Positions 23,021-33,600 of a stretch of DNA of 64,000 nt are shown in pieces; positions within the stretch are counted from its first letter, which is position 1, and every line of letters begins with the position of its first letter. The stretch spans positions 61,506,172-61,570,171 of the forward strand of contig CM065689.1 in assembly GCA_017654935.2 (NCBI GenBank), in the 5' to 3' direction. The notes beneath the pieces were generated by a model. That model made no database searches. It saw only the letters and a program-made list of their open reading frames with translations, and was not told the DNA's origin. A program made the translations under genes and the position numbers. Source of the stretch: Phymorhynchus buccinoides (Eukaryota > Mollusca > Gastropoda > Neogastropoda > Raphitomidae).

Positions 23021-24011
23021 TGGTAGAGGGGAGCTAATTTACAGAGAATCCCCTTCTCCCTTGTTCATTATAGAAAAGAATAAAGATTGAATTGAAAAAA
23101 ACAACAACATCCACACACACAAATCTAACAAAAATACTCCAAAAGAGGCTAAAACAAAAGTAGTATCCTCAGCATAAATACAAAACAAAGAATCTAAAAT
23201 AATTTTGCAAGTGCTAATCCTACTTTTGCGAAATTTTGTAAATCTACATAGTAGAAACTGCTCAAAATTGATTTTCAAAATTGAACTTAAAAAAGTTCCC
23301 TAGAATTTCAAATACATTTCATAGGAGAACTTCTGTGTCATTTATGCCCGCTTCATGTGCACGCAACAACTACAGTTGTTAAGTTTGTTGTTAGTTGAAT
23401 TTAGCCATTTCATGCGACAATTACTGTCATACATGAATTGTTGCTTTGACTAGACTTATGCACATCTTGGTACTTCACTTCAATGTTGTGTCTACAAGAA
23501 ATGCTTTCATTGGTCGATAGGCGAATAACTTAAACCAACAAAAAAGGGCACTTTCAACAATTGATTCTTTATGGGTGTCGCATCCTTGTACACAACAAGA
23601 AAACCCTAGTATCGCAACTTCTCAAACTCCTGAACTTTTCTGCGTTTAGCTCGGAAGATAGTTTTATTTCACAGCGATAGTTCTTGCCAAATCAGAGGAA
23701 GAAATAGGTTTGCAACACAAATAATACAAAGTAAGTGACACATTGTGACATACATTACTCCATTTCAGGCAAGTCACAAACACCACTGAAGCAAAGGCAA
23801 GTCACACACAACTTATTTACTTGTTAGTGTCATATAAAATCATGTAACAGTTTTAAAAGACAATAAAAATTGATACTGATTCACACACATTCTTCTCTGA
23901 AATAAGAACATTTCTTTATGGATGTTGTGGGATGCATCACTTGTAATACTGACAGACTAATGATGAGACACCTAACAAAATCAAACCATCTAGCACAAAA
24001 CAACTCTTTAA
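23021..24011. other. Unique AT-rich region
   Basis: About 1 kb with no array and no recognised gene. A short perfect hairpin, AACAACT-AC-AGTTGTT, lies near 23365. ATAAAGATTGAATTGAAAAA near 23080 looks like the A-rich tail of an old retroposon. Confidence 0.4.
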
Positions 24012-24548
24012 AGTGGAATCATACGCTCTATCCGGATGTAAAAAGGCACTAAAAACGCCACAGCATGGTTTTAGACTATCCATAAGCACAGACTGCAAAC
24101 TCTATCGCAATTACATACCTTTTGTGTCACATTCATCAAAATAAATTGAGCACTGACATTTCAAAAAAGTTGCAGATCTACCAGCCGGGAAATCAGCCAT
24201 GACTTCACCCACTTCATTTCCTCAAGAATTACATTCTTGATTTGACGTCACCCACATATGCTGGATTGAAACAAGCAAAGACTTCTTTGGATGATTTCAT
24301 AGCTTTATAATTATGTCGAACGAGATTTCACCAAACGTAGACAACCTTATAGTGAACTCCACGATGCATTTTTGCAAACTATGACTTATCTGCCCAATTT
24401 ATTTTGAAGAATGTGACACAAAAGGTAGGTAAATATGCTAAAGTTTGCAGTCTGTGCTTATCGATATTCTAAAAACATGCTGTGGCGTTTTTCAGAGCGT
24501 TTGTGCATCCAAATAGAGCGTGTGATTACCGGTAACAGCAATCCACTC
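24012..24548. mobile_element. Fold-back element with ~150 bp inverted arms
   Basis: The left arm (24012-24151) and right arm (24393-24548) are imperfect reverse complements. Shared segments read from the left are ACGCTCTAT, AAAACGCCACAGCATG, ATAAGCACAGACTGCAAACT, CCTTTTGTGTCACATTC and CAAAATAAATTG. The spacer of about 240 bases encodes nothing recognised. This is the structure of a MITE or fold-back transposon. I could not identify a target duplication. Confidence 0.65.
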
Positions 24549-24686
24549 TAGTGTTAGACATACATTCAAGACATCTGGCAAGAAACAAAGCATACAAAAC
24601 AGAAAAAAACACAAGCAGCATATGTATCAGATGTCCAGAAACTGCATAATAATAATAATAATAGTAACTGATAGTTTATTTTATTT

Positions 24687-24890
24687 TATTAATCTTACTA
24701 TCTATTCTAACTAAATACTTACCAACACTTAAAACAATAGCATTTTTTTGACCAATTTGGAACCCATACCATAGTATATAGAAAAACGAAAGTAGCAAAG
24801 GGCAGCTACTCTCATCATCCGGAAGTAGGAGTTATTCCCCTACATCCGGGGGCGTAGTCATTTGACCTGCCAAAGCCATTCTTGTTTTTC
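24687..24890 (-). repeat. DIRS inverted terminal repeat, 3' copy
   Basis: This is the reverse complement of 29404-29606, with interspersed mismatches. Matching blocks include CTTACCAACACT, ACAATAGCAT, ACCAATTTGGAACC, AACGAAAGTAGCAAAGG, CTACTCTCATCATC, GGAAGTAGGAGTTATTCCCC and GTCATTTGACCT. Confidence 0.9.
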
Positions 24891-24926
24891 CACCCAGCAT
24901 CAGGAGGGAGGAAGGGAGGTACGCTT

Positions 24927-25035
24927 AAGTTGTTTTGAGTGTTGGTACGTATTTAGTTAGAATAGATAGTAAGGTTAATTAAAATCCACCAATCTATTCC
25001 AACCATACTGACCCACACTCAAAACAATAGCAGAT
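24927..25035 (-). repeat. DIRS internal complementary region
   Basis: The first half (24927-24980) is the reverse complement of the outer end of the left terminal repeat. It shares TTTAGTTAGAATAGATAGTA with only small differences around it. The second half (24991-25035) is the reverse complement of the outer end of the right repeat, through TATTCCAACCATACT and CAAAACAATAGC. In DIRS replication models this region templates joining of the two ends of the circular intermediate. Its junction near 24980-24990 predicts the element termini. Confidence 0.85.
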
Positions 25036-25226
25036 TCCCATAGAGGAGGAGGGTGATGCTTACAGTGAAAACAGCACCCAATGATAAAGTCATGATGTAC
25101 AGATACAATCAATTAGAATAACCAGTCCGGAATAAGGAATGGTACTCCAAACAAACCTGTTAATACATTTCCCCTGTAGATCATAATACATGATATCCCA
25201 AAGAAAAAATCAAAAGATAACTTACA

Positions 25227-25473
25227 TCAGAGAGAAACAGGAGTCTGGGCTACAACGATCCGCCTGATGGAGAAGGAGTCATCGGAGCGCTTAGTATCCA
25301 CGTCTCTGAGGTAGAAGTGCAGGAAGGTGTTCTGTGATCTCCAGAAGGATGCTTCCATCACTTTGGGGAGAGGGACACCCCTGACTAGCGCCAAGGAAGA
25401 ACTTATAGCGCACAACTCATGCGCCCTAATAGGATTTTCCGGAAGCTTAAGAGAAGCCTTAGCATAGGCCAAC
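25227..25473 (-). pseudogene. DIRS tyrosine recombinase, C-terminal part
   Basis: This encodes the catalytic C-terminus of a DIRS recombinase: IRAHELCAISSSLALVRGV, a W/N segment FWRSQNTFLHFY, and YLRDV with the expected tyrosine. The second catalytic arginine of the usual HxxR is a cysteine (HELC), so even this part is probably inactive. The frame ends at the stop before 25227 after VVAQTPVSL. Upstream it is interrupted at 25474 by the TTAA-flanked MITE and resumes at 26400. Confidence 0.8.
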
Positions 25474-25477
25474 TTAA

Positions 25478-26399
25478 CTCTCTTGTGCGGTGAACTTTCG
25501 CGAACGTTCAGAAAAAATCGGATTGGAAATGCCGAGAACGTTCGGGAACGTACGGATTCCACGTGGCCGGTTTGGGCGCTTCCATTTTTTTCTATCACAT
25601 GGCAGTCAGGTGAGCGCTTCAGCCTTGCTTTCGCTATAGATTACACTTCCGTCCTGTTGCTTGCAATGGCTTCTAGGCCGATTGGTTTGAAAGATATGAA
25701 TTTTTGAAAATTAGTGACCGACTTCGGCATTTTCACGATTTTTCCAATATGGATGACGAACAGTTATGGCGTCCATTGACTGAGGAAAGCGATGAATAGT
25801 CGTATTTTTGTGAAATATGGGACTTACGAGATCGCGAAGTGATGAGTAAGGAGTGTATTCTGACCCATTTCGGCAGCGAGCTTGTTTTTGTTCGATCGAT
25901 GCGAATTTTTGAAGTCATGTTACTGACATCGGCATTTTCCCAACTTTTACATCATGGATGATGAGTCGTTATTGCATCCACTGAGTGATGACAGCGATCA
26001 AAATTCCTTTTTTTGTGAAATACAGGAATGAATGATATGATCGTGAAGTGAAAGGGTAAGTGAATGATTTTGATCTACATTTCCATTTCAGTCGTCTTAG
26101 GCTTCACCAGTCTGCAAAAGTAGGCAGTGAATGACTAGTGAATGCAGTTTGTGAATACACTTTGGCATTTTGATTTTTTGTGTGGAGCCATGCATCCCCA
26201 TAACATCTTGAAATTCATTTTGCAAATCAGACAGACATCTCGGCAACACATTCAAAACAAAAAAAACCCACAAAATCTGCTAGAGTATATTTTATTTTAT
26301 TATTTTTCTGACGCTACCCCCCCTTTTGTACGGAGTGACGTCCCTTGGGCTAGGATTTCAGAGGTGATAAGAGAGCACAGAGTGTCAGGCACAAGAGGT
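25478..26399. mobile_element. piggyBac-type MITE, copy 1
   Basis: A 922 bp insert is flanked by TTAA (25474-25477 and 26400-26403). Its ends are the inverted pair CTCTCTTGTGC on the left and GCACAAGAGGT on the right. The same element lies in opposite orientation at 57027-57953, also between TTAAs. TTAA target choice and short C-rich TIRs are hallmarks of the piggyBac superfamily. No full transposase is present. Two short acidic frames starting ATGGATGACGAA (25749) and ATGGATGATGAG (25954) look like duplicated remnants of a transposase N-terminus. Confidence 0.85.
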
Positions 26400-26403
26400 T
26401 TAA

Positions 26404-26880
26404 TGACATCCAAGATCCAACGAGAGATAGTCGACTTAGCAATATCCCTATCATACTTTTGATTGATAAAGAGGCGACGTTTAGAGCCTCGAAAGGACAA
26501 AGAGCGAGAGAAATAAGCCTTCAATGCACGGACAGGACAGAGAAACTTGTCCGCATCGCTTTAAGGGGAGTTTGAAGCCGAACAGCGTCAATTAAATGAG
26601 ACTTGCACAGCGGAAAGATTCTCAGTATGTCTACCTCCTTAGACTTGAAAAGGTGAGACAAAAATTCAACAAACTGCACCATCAAAGGACGGAGAGGATC
26701 TATCTTACGAGACTTGCAGAATGTAAACCACGTCTGCTATCTGAGATTGTGCAATCCATTGGTAGACTGCCGTCTCGAAGAAAGAAGGAGGTCAATCGTA
26801 CTAGACGAAAAGCCTTGATGCTTGAGTCCCAACCTTATAGAAGCCAGGCGGCTAGCCTGAGCTTCGACGGGTCTATGTGA
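26404..26880 (-). pseudogene. DIRS tyrosine recombinase, N-terminal and central parts
   Basis: Reading the minus strand, an N-terminal SAM-like region (GLKHQGFSSSTIDLLLSSRR) leads to an in-frame TAG near 26736. It continues as QTWFTFCKSRKIDPLRPLM and VQFVEFLSHLF, the usual pattern of the recombinase core-binding domain. Near 26560 a segment that should carry the first catalytic arginine is missing. The frame changes and resumes as CPVRALKAYFSRS and RRLFINQKYDRDIAKSTI up to the MITE at 26399. A deletion, a stop and a frameshift mark it as a pseudogene. Confidence 0.7.
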
Positions 26881-27188
26881 CTGATGCCGGTTCTTGGCTG
26901 AACGAGAGTGCTGGGTGACAACTGTAGAAACAGTGGAGATTCTCGAGCCAGAGACAGTAGTTTGGGGAACCACTGGCTCGACGGCCAGTGAGGAGCGACA
27001 AGAATCAGACGTGGGGACTCCCGAAGGCATTTCTCCAAGACCTTTGGAAGAAGAGGTGTTGGATACGCATACGCCGACATCCCGGACCATGGAATGGAGA
27101 ACGCATTGCGTGCTAGAGCCTGCAGATCCCTGACCGGAGAGACATATACCGGCAGATGGGCACTGAAGCGTGTGGCAAACAGATCCAC
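26835..27188 (-). pseudogene. DIRS conserved region after RNase H
   Basis: The frame encodes MDLFATRFSAHLPVYVSPVR, then DLQALARNAFSIPWSGM, SAYAYPTPLLPKVLEK and LILVAPHWPSSQWF. This VDLFAT, D-A-W, YAFPP, LI-AP-WP-Q-WF pattern follows RNase H in DIRS polyproteins. It is in a different frame from RNase H, so at least one frameshift separates them. I do not see a clear separate methyltransferase domain. Confidence 0.72.
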
Positions 27189-27200
27189 ATGAAGTTTGCG

Positions 27201-27640
27201 TCAGCATTCCCAGACTGCAAGGAGGGACTGATGTTGTCGTCCACTCCGTCGGAAGGACCTGTGATGAGCGAGTTGATCTGCTATAACATTCAACTTTCCT
27301 GGAATGAATTCCACCGACAACTTGATGTCGGCAGAATAAGCCCACAGTAGAGTCTGTTCCGCCGCAAGAGACAGAGAAGTCGAACGTGTTCCCCCTTGCC
27401 GACGAAGATACGACAGGCACGCCATGTTGTCACTGCAGATCGTCACCCAGAGATGAACGAGGCGAGGAGCGAAATGAAGCAGAGCTCTGCTTACTGCCTC
27501 CATCTCTAAAAGGTTGATGTGAAGTTTGGACTCCTCCGGAGACCAAAGACCCGACATCTCTTCGGACCCGAGATGCACTCCCCAGCCCTCGAGGGAGGCA
27601 TCGGAAACAGAAAGAGCTGTCTGCGAGACGGTTTGATCGG
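27201..27640 (-). pseudogene. DIRS RNase H domain
   Basis: The acidic residues expected of RNase H are present in order: SDASLEGWGVHLG, INLLEMEAVSRALL, ICSDNMACLSYL and LNVIADQLAHH. RNase H degrades the RNA strand during reverse transcription. The domain itself is intact, but it is joined to the reverse transcriptase only through a frameshift near 27700-27930. Confidence 0.82.
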
Positions 27641-28374
27641 CACAGAGCTGTTGATCCAGAACTAGTCCGTCCATTGTACAACGGTGAGTGGGAACCAAGG
27701 TTCCAGACAAACCACCTGATCGTAGAACGTGAGATCCGAGACACGAGCCGAAATCTGTCTTTGAAGAGGACGCTTGTGCAGTCTGCCAAGTGGAAGCAGA
27801 TCCGGAGAAGTCGAAGGAGTTGCCGTAGAGTAGTGGAGGGGACCGTGAGAAGGACTGAAATCGCCTTGGACAGAAGGTCTGACTGGGGGACAGGTCCGAC
27901 TTCTTGTCGTTGATTCTGAACCCCAGTCTCTTGGAGAGAGAACAGAGTCTGAGTGTGGAGATGACACAGTGGTTGACTGCTTGCCAGAATCAGCCAGTAG
28001 TCTAAATAGACTTTCAGACGAATGCCCTGAGATCGGGCGAGAGATGCCAATTCCTTGGTCACCTTGGTAAAAATCCATGGTGCCAAGGAAAGGCCGAAAG
28101 GAAGAGCCCTGAACCGATAGATCCGTCCCGCCCAGACAAAGCGGACTAAGTTCCATCTGGAAGCATGGATCAAAATGTGGAAGTAAGCGTCTTGAAGGTC
28201 TATGGACGTTGCCCAGTTCCCTGGGCGAACGAAAGACCGGACCGAAGACGTAGTTTCCATCTTGAAGCGAATTCTCCTCACAAACTTGTTGAGTGGAGAG
28301 AGATCTAGAACAGGTCTGAAGCCGCCTGACTTCTTGGGAACAGTGAATAGTAGGGAATAAAACCCCGTCCCGAG
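27641..28374 (-). pseudogene. DIRS reverse transcriptase domain
   Basis: Motifs in order are GFYSLLFTVPKKSGGFRPVL, DLSPLNKFVRR, the catalytic motif SIDLQDAYFHI, and FRALPFGLSLAPWIFTKVTK. The active-site motif reads YLDYWL where YLDDW is expected, so one catalytic aspartate is lost. The frame continues to about 27930, after which the homologous reading switches frame. Upstream, at about 28374, a one-base shift joins it to the frame carrying the N-terminal region. With shifts and a changed active site it cannot be functional. Confidence 0.85.
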
Positions 28375-29163
28375 TGTTTTACTTCGACTATAGCACCTTT
28401 CTTGACCAGAGAGTTGACCTCCTTTTGAAGAATGGAGAGGCGCTCTGGATCCACGGGTGGCTGAAAGGCGATGGGGGCGGAGGAGAGAGGAGGTTCCTGA
28501 ACGAACTGGAACCTGAATCCCGCCCGCACTATTCGGAGAATCCAAACATTCCTGATCAAGGTCTGCCAAGCCGGGAAGGCCTGACAGAGGGAACCTACAC
28601 TTGAAGCAGGAATGTCTGGAGATTCTCTGGACTGTGTGTGGGCCTTAACGAAAAGACTGAGGTTGGTCGAGAAGATGGTCGAGAAGACCGAGAGGAAGTT
28701 TTTTTCGCCCCTAGGACGGAAAGGATGCTTAGAAGCGTACTGTTGTCCCTTGGTCAATGAAGGACGAGAGGGAGCCCGAGAAGGAGCAGCCGGAAGACGC
28801 CCTCTGAAGGACTGAGAACAGGTTCTGGTTTGAGAAGGAGGAGCACCCTGAGGTTCCGAGAACATCCCTGTCGACTTGAGGAGTCGACACGGACACAGGA
28901 GAAGGAGAGACTGAAGCTGAGGCAGGACCGAAGAAGTCTGGACAACCGGAGAAAGTTTAAAAGAAACAGACTTGGAAGACAAGGAAGAAAACTTCTTAGG
29001 CTTAATCTCTTTCTCTTGAGGCCGACGAAGAAGGAAGAAATCTACCCTGTTGGTCTCTGTGGCTGTTCTTGGCCAAAAGAGACTTGGAGTCTTGAGAAGA
29101 AGCTTTAGAGATAGAAACAACAGTAGAGTTGCTCACGGGAGCAGAAGAAGAAGAAGTGGCCAT
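28366..29163 (-). pseudogene. DIRS gag-like and reverse transcriptase N-terminal region
   Basis: A start codon at 29163 opens MATSSSSAPVSNSTVVSISK, which stops at 29002 in that frame. The overlapping frame continues through a basic, Pro/Gln/Arg-rich segment (QSFRGRLPAAPSRAPSRPS, HPFRPRGEKNF) typical of DIRS gag C-termini. It then passes into the reverse-transcriptase N-terminal region: VGSLCQAFPAWQTL, WILRIVRAGFRFQFVQEPPL and LQKEVNSLVKKGAIVEV. A frameshift is needed between the ATG-started frame and the rest. The start is chosen because it is the first ATG inside the right terminal repeat in the gag position. It is inferred. Confidence 0.62.
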
Positions 29164-29403
29164 GACGGCCAAACAAAAGAGGAAACTGAAGAGGAGAAAA
29201 AACCGGTTCAGCCAAACTATCATGAACTCACTAAAAACGGTCAAAAAAATTATAAAACGAAAGTATTCAAATAGAATACCAATAAACTGAAGAACTAGTT
29301 GAAGAAACTAGGAAGAAGAAGCCGAGAAGAAAAGGAAAGAACCAACCAAATCCACTTGAGAAGTGAAAACAAGCTAGGCAGGGTCCTAAAAAGAGGTGTT
29401 TCC

Positions 29404-29606
29404 ACTGCAATGGAAAAATGAAGAACGACTTTGGTAGGTCAAATGACCGAGCCACCCGGATGTAGGGGAATAACTCCTACTTCCAGATGATGAGAGTAGC
29501 GGTCCTTTGCTACTTTCGTTTTTTAATATCCTATGGTATCGGTTCCAAATTGGTAAAGAATATGCTATTGTTTGGAGTGTTGGTAAGTATGGTTGGAATA
29601 TATAAA
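29404..29606 (-). repeat. DIRS inverted terminal repeat, 5' copy
   Basis: This is the reverse complement of 24687-24890. It contains GGAATAACTCCTACTTCC, GATGATGAGAGTAG and GCTATTGTTTGGAGTGTTGG. The gag start lies about 240 bases inside it. Confidence 0.88.
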
Positions 29607-30666
29607 GATATTTATAGAGCGCACATTCTAGACTAACTACTCATGGCGCTTAACAAAACTAAAATCACTCCAAATGCAAGATTACATCATACATATCGAA
29701 CATACTCAGACGCGCTCGCATTCCCACCGTCACCCCCATGCAAACACATACTTAAAGATATACAAACATACACACGCACATATACACATTGGTATACGCA
29801 AACACATCCTTCCCACCCCACACACACACACAAACATGTACACACACACATATGCGCGCATGCACAAACACACACACGCGTGCGCGCACACAAACTCAGT
29901 TACTACATGCCCCGTTCCCCTCCTCCCATCTAATCCGCACACACTTCATTCATGCAGACCCATCACAAGCATTAGCGTTGAGAGAAGAAGTGCGTTTTGA
30001 GATTAGCCTTAAAGACTGACAGAGAGTTGGAATGTCTGAGAGATGGTGGTAGTTTGTTCCAAGTAGCTGGGACCTGTATGTTTTTGCTTTAACCAAGGGA
30101 AGCTGCAGAAGACGAGAATCACAGGAAGAACGGAGCTGACGAGAGGTGTGTAAGTATGAAGCAGATCAGACAGGTGAGTAGGAGCAGAGCCAGAAATGAG
30201 AGCAAAGGTAAGAGTGGAAAGCTTGTGCTCAATGGCTTTGTACATAATGTCCTGTAACAAAAAACAACTGTGTATGTATAAAGGTGGATATGGTGAGTGC
30301 ATGTGAGTGTGCTTATACGGTCATATCACAGCCTTATCTAACTGCTTTTACAACTGATCAACAAAAGACCAAAATCACTTCTAGAAGCACAAGTTCTAAG
30401 AGCTGTTAGAAGCCATTCTTTTCTACTGCTAAGGGCAATTATTTGAAAGGCAAAACTGAAGAACTATGAATATCAAACTTATACAGAAAAGGCTGAGCTC
30501 ATAACTGCTTAGACTTACAAAAAGTTTTAGCAGAGAATTTGTATTGGCAAAGTCTAGAGTGAAAACCATGCGGCCATAATGAAGCCTTGAAAAGTAGTAC
30601 ATATTTCCAACGCCAACACAGATAAATAAACAAGTCTGCAACGTCAATATTTCCAAATATTGAAAA
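29607..30666. other. Region with CA-rich tract and old interspersed repeat
   Basis: It starts with ATATTTATAGAGCGCACATT and GGCGCTTAACAAAAC, a motif I associate with dispersed molluscan repeats (memory, unverified). A CA/TA-rich microsatellite follows (29750-29895), then unique sequence. No gene motif is found in the open frames (96-135 residues). Confidence 0.4.
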
Positions 30667-33600
30667 GTGTGTACTATTGTCTTCTCCGTCACTAGCTGTC
30701 GAGGTGACAGCTAGTGCACAATATGGAAGGTCATCAAGGTGTGTACTATTGTCTTCTCCTTCACTAGCTGTCACCTCACAATATGGAAGGTCATCAAGGT
30801 GTGTAATATTGTCTTCTCCTTCACTAGCTGTCACCTCACAATATGGAAGGTCATCAAGGTGTGTACTATTGTCTTCTCCTTCACTAGCTGTCACCTCTGT
30901 GCACAATATGGAAGGTCATCAAGGTGTGTACTATTGTCTTCTCCTTCATTAGCTGTCACCTCAGAATATGGAAGGTCATCAAGGTGTGTACTATTGTCTT
31001 CTCCTTCACTAGCTGTCACCTCTGTGCACAATATGGAAGGTCATCAAGGTGTGTACTATTGTCTTCTCCTTCATTAGCTGTCACCTCACAATATGGAAGG
31101 TCATCAAGGTGTGTACTATTGTCTTCTCCTTCACTAGCTGTCACCTCTGTGCACAATATGGAAGGTCATCAAGGTGTGTAATATTGTCTTCTCCTTCATT
31201 AGCTGTCACCTCTGTGCACAATATGGAAGGTCATCAAGGTGTGTACTATTGTCTTCTCCTTCACTAGCTGTCACCTCTGTGCACAATATGGAAGGTCATC
31301 AAGGTGTGTACTATTGTCTTCTCCTTCACTAGCTGTCACCTCACAATATGGAAGGTCATCAAGGTGTGTACTATTGTCTTCTCCTTCACTAGCTGTCACC
31401 TCTGTGCACAATATGGAAGGTCATCAAGGTGTGTACTATTGTCTTCTCCTTCACTAGCTGTCACCTCTGTGCACAATATGGAAGGTCATCAAGGTGTGTA
31501 CTATTGTCTTCTCCTTCATTAGCTGTCACCTCTGTGCACAATATGGAAGGTCATCAAGGTGTGTACTATTGTCTTCTCCTTCACTAGCTGTCACCTCACA
31601 ATATGGAAGGTCATCAAGGTGTGTACTATTGTCTTCTCCTTCACTAGCTGTCACCTCACAATATGGAAGGTCATGAAGGTGTGTACTATTGTCTTCTCCT
31701 TCACTAGCTGTCACCTCTGTGCACAATATGGAAGGTCATCAAGGTGTGTACTATTGTCTTCTCCTTCATTAGCTGTCACCTCTGTGCACAATATGGAAGG
31801 TCATCAAGGTGTGTACTATTGTCTTCTCCTTCACTAGCTGTCACCTCACAATATGGAAGGTCATCAAGGTGTGTACTATTGTCTTCTCCTTCACTAGCTG
31901 TCACCTCACAATATGGAAGGTCATGAAGGTGTGTACTATTGTCTTCTCCTTCACTAGCTGTCACCTCTGTGCACAATATGGAAGGTCATCAAGGTGTGTA
32001 ATATTGTCTTCTCCTTCATTAGCTGTCACCTCTGTGCACAATATGGAAGGTCATCAAGGTGTGTACTATTGTCTTCTCCTTCATTAGCTGTCACCTCTGT
32101 GCACAATATGGAAGGTCATCAAGGTGTGTACTATTGTCTTCTCCTTCACTAGCTGTCACCTCTGTGCACAATATGGAAGGTCATCAAGGTGTGTACTATT
32201 GTCTTCTCCTTCACTAGCTGTCACCTCTGTGCACAATATGGAAGGTCATCAAGGTGTGTACTATTGTCTTCTCCTTCACTAGCTGTCACCTCACAATATG
32301 GAAGGTCATCAAGGTGTGTACTATTGTCTTCTCCTTCACTAGCTGTCACCTCACAATATGGAAGGTCATGAAGGTGTGTACTATTGTCTTCTCCTTCACT
32401 AGCTGTCACCTCTGTGCACAATATGGAAGGTCATCAAGGTGTGTACTATTGTCTTCTCCTTCACTAGCTGTCACCTCTGTGCACAATATGGAAGGTCATC
32501 AAGGTGTGTACTATTGTCTTCTCCTTCACTAGCTGTCACCTCACAATATGGAAGGTCATCAAGGTGTGTACTATTGTCTTCTCCTTCACTAGCTGTCACC
32601 TCTGTGCACAATATGGAAGGTCATCAAGGTGTGTACTATTGTCTTCTCCTTCACTAGCTGTCACCTCACAATATGGAAGGTCATGAAGGTGTGTACTATT
32701 GTCTTCTCCTTCACTAGCTGTCACCTCTGTGCACAATATGGAAGGTCATGAAGGTGTGTACTATTGTCTTCTCCTTCACTAGCTGTCACCTCTGTGCACA
32801 ATATGGAAGGTCATCAAGGTGTGTACTATTGTCTTCTCCTTCACTAGCTGTCACCTCACAATATGGAAGGTCATCAAGGTGTGTAATATTGTCTTCTCCT
32901 TCACTAGCTGTCACCTCTGTGCACAATATGGAAGGTCATCAAGGTGTGTACTATTGTCTTCTCCTTCACTAGCTGTCACCTATGTGCACAATATGGAAGG
33001 TCATCAAGGTGTGTACTATTGTCTTCTCCTTCACTAGCTGTCACCTCACAATATGGAAGGTCATCAAGGTGTGTACTATTGTCTTCTCCTTCATTAGCTG
33101 TCACCTCACAATATGGAAGGTCATCAAGGTGTGTACTATTGTCTTCTCCTTCACTAGCTGTCACCTCTGTGCACAATATGGAAGATCAAGGCGTGTACTA
33201 TTGTCTTCTCCTTCACTAGCTGTCACCTCACAATATGGAAGGTCATCAAGGTGTGTACTATTGTCTTCTCCTTCACTAGCTGTCACCTCACAATATGGAA
33301 GGTCATCAAGGTGTGTACTATTGTCTTCTCCTTCACTAGCTGTCACCTCTGTGCACAATATGGAAGGTCATCAAGGTGTGTAATATTGTCTTCTCCTTCA
33401 CTAGCTGTCACCTCTGTGCACAATATGGAAGGTCATGAAGGTGTGTAATATTGTCTTCTCCTTCACTAGCTGTCACCTCTGTGCACAATATGGAAGGTCA
33501 TCAAGGTGTGTACTATTGTCTTCTCCTTCACTAGCTGTCACCTCTGTGCACAATATGGAAGGTCATCAAGGTGTGTACTATTGTCTTCTCCTTCACTAGC

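Larger units (their letters stand above)
24687..29606 (-). mobile_element. DIRS-type tyrosine-recombinase retrotransposon (defective)
   Basis: On the minus strand the order is gag-like, reverse transcriptase, RNase H, a conserved post-RNase H region, then tyrosine recombinase. This is the arrangement of DIRS elements, which integrate by recombinase rather than integrase. Inverted terminal repeats of about 200 bp (24687-24890 and 29404-29606) and an internal complementary region (24927-25035) have the DIRS architecture. The element is about 4.9 kb, or about 4.0 kb without the nested MITE at 25478-26399. The coding regions contain frameshifts, stops, an altered reverse-transcriptase active site and a deletion in the recombinase, so this copy is dead. 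No target duplication is expected or seen. Confidence 0.88.
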
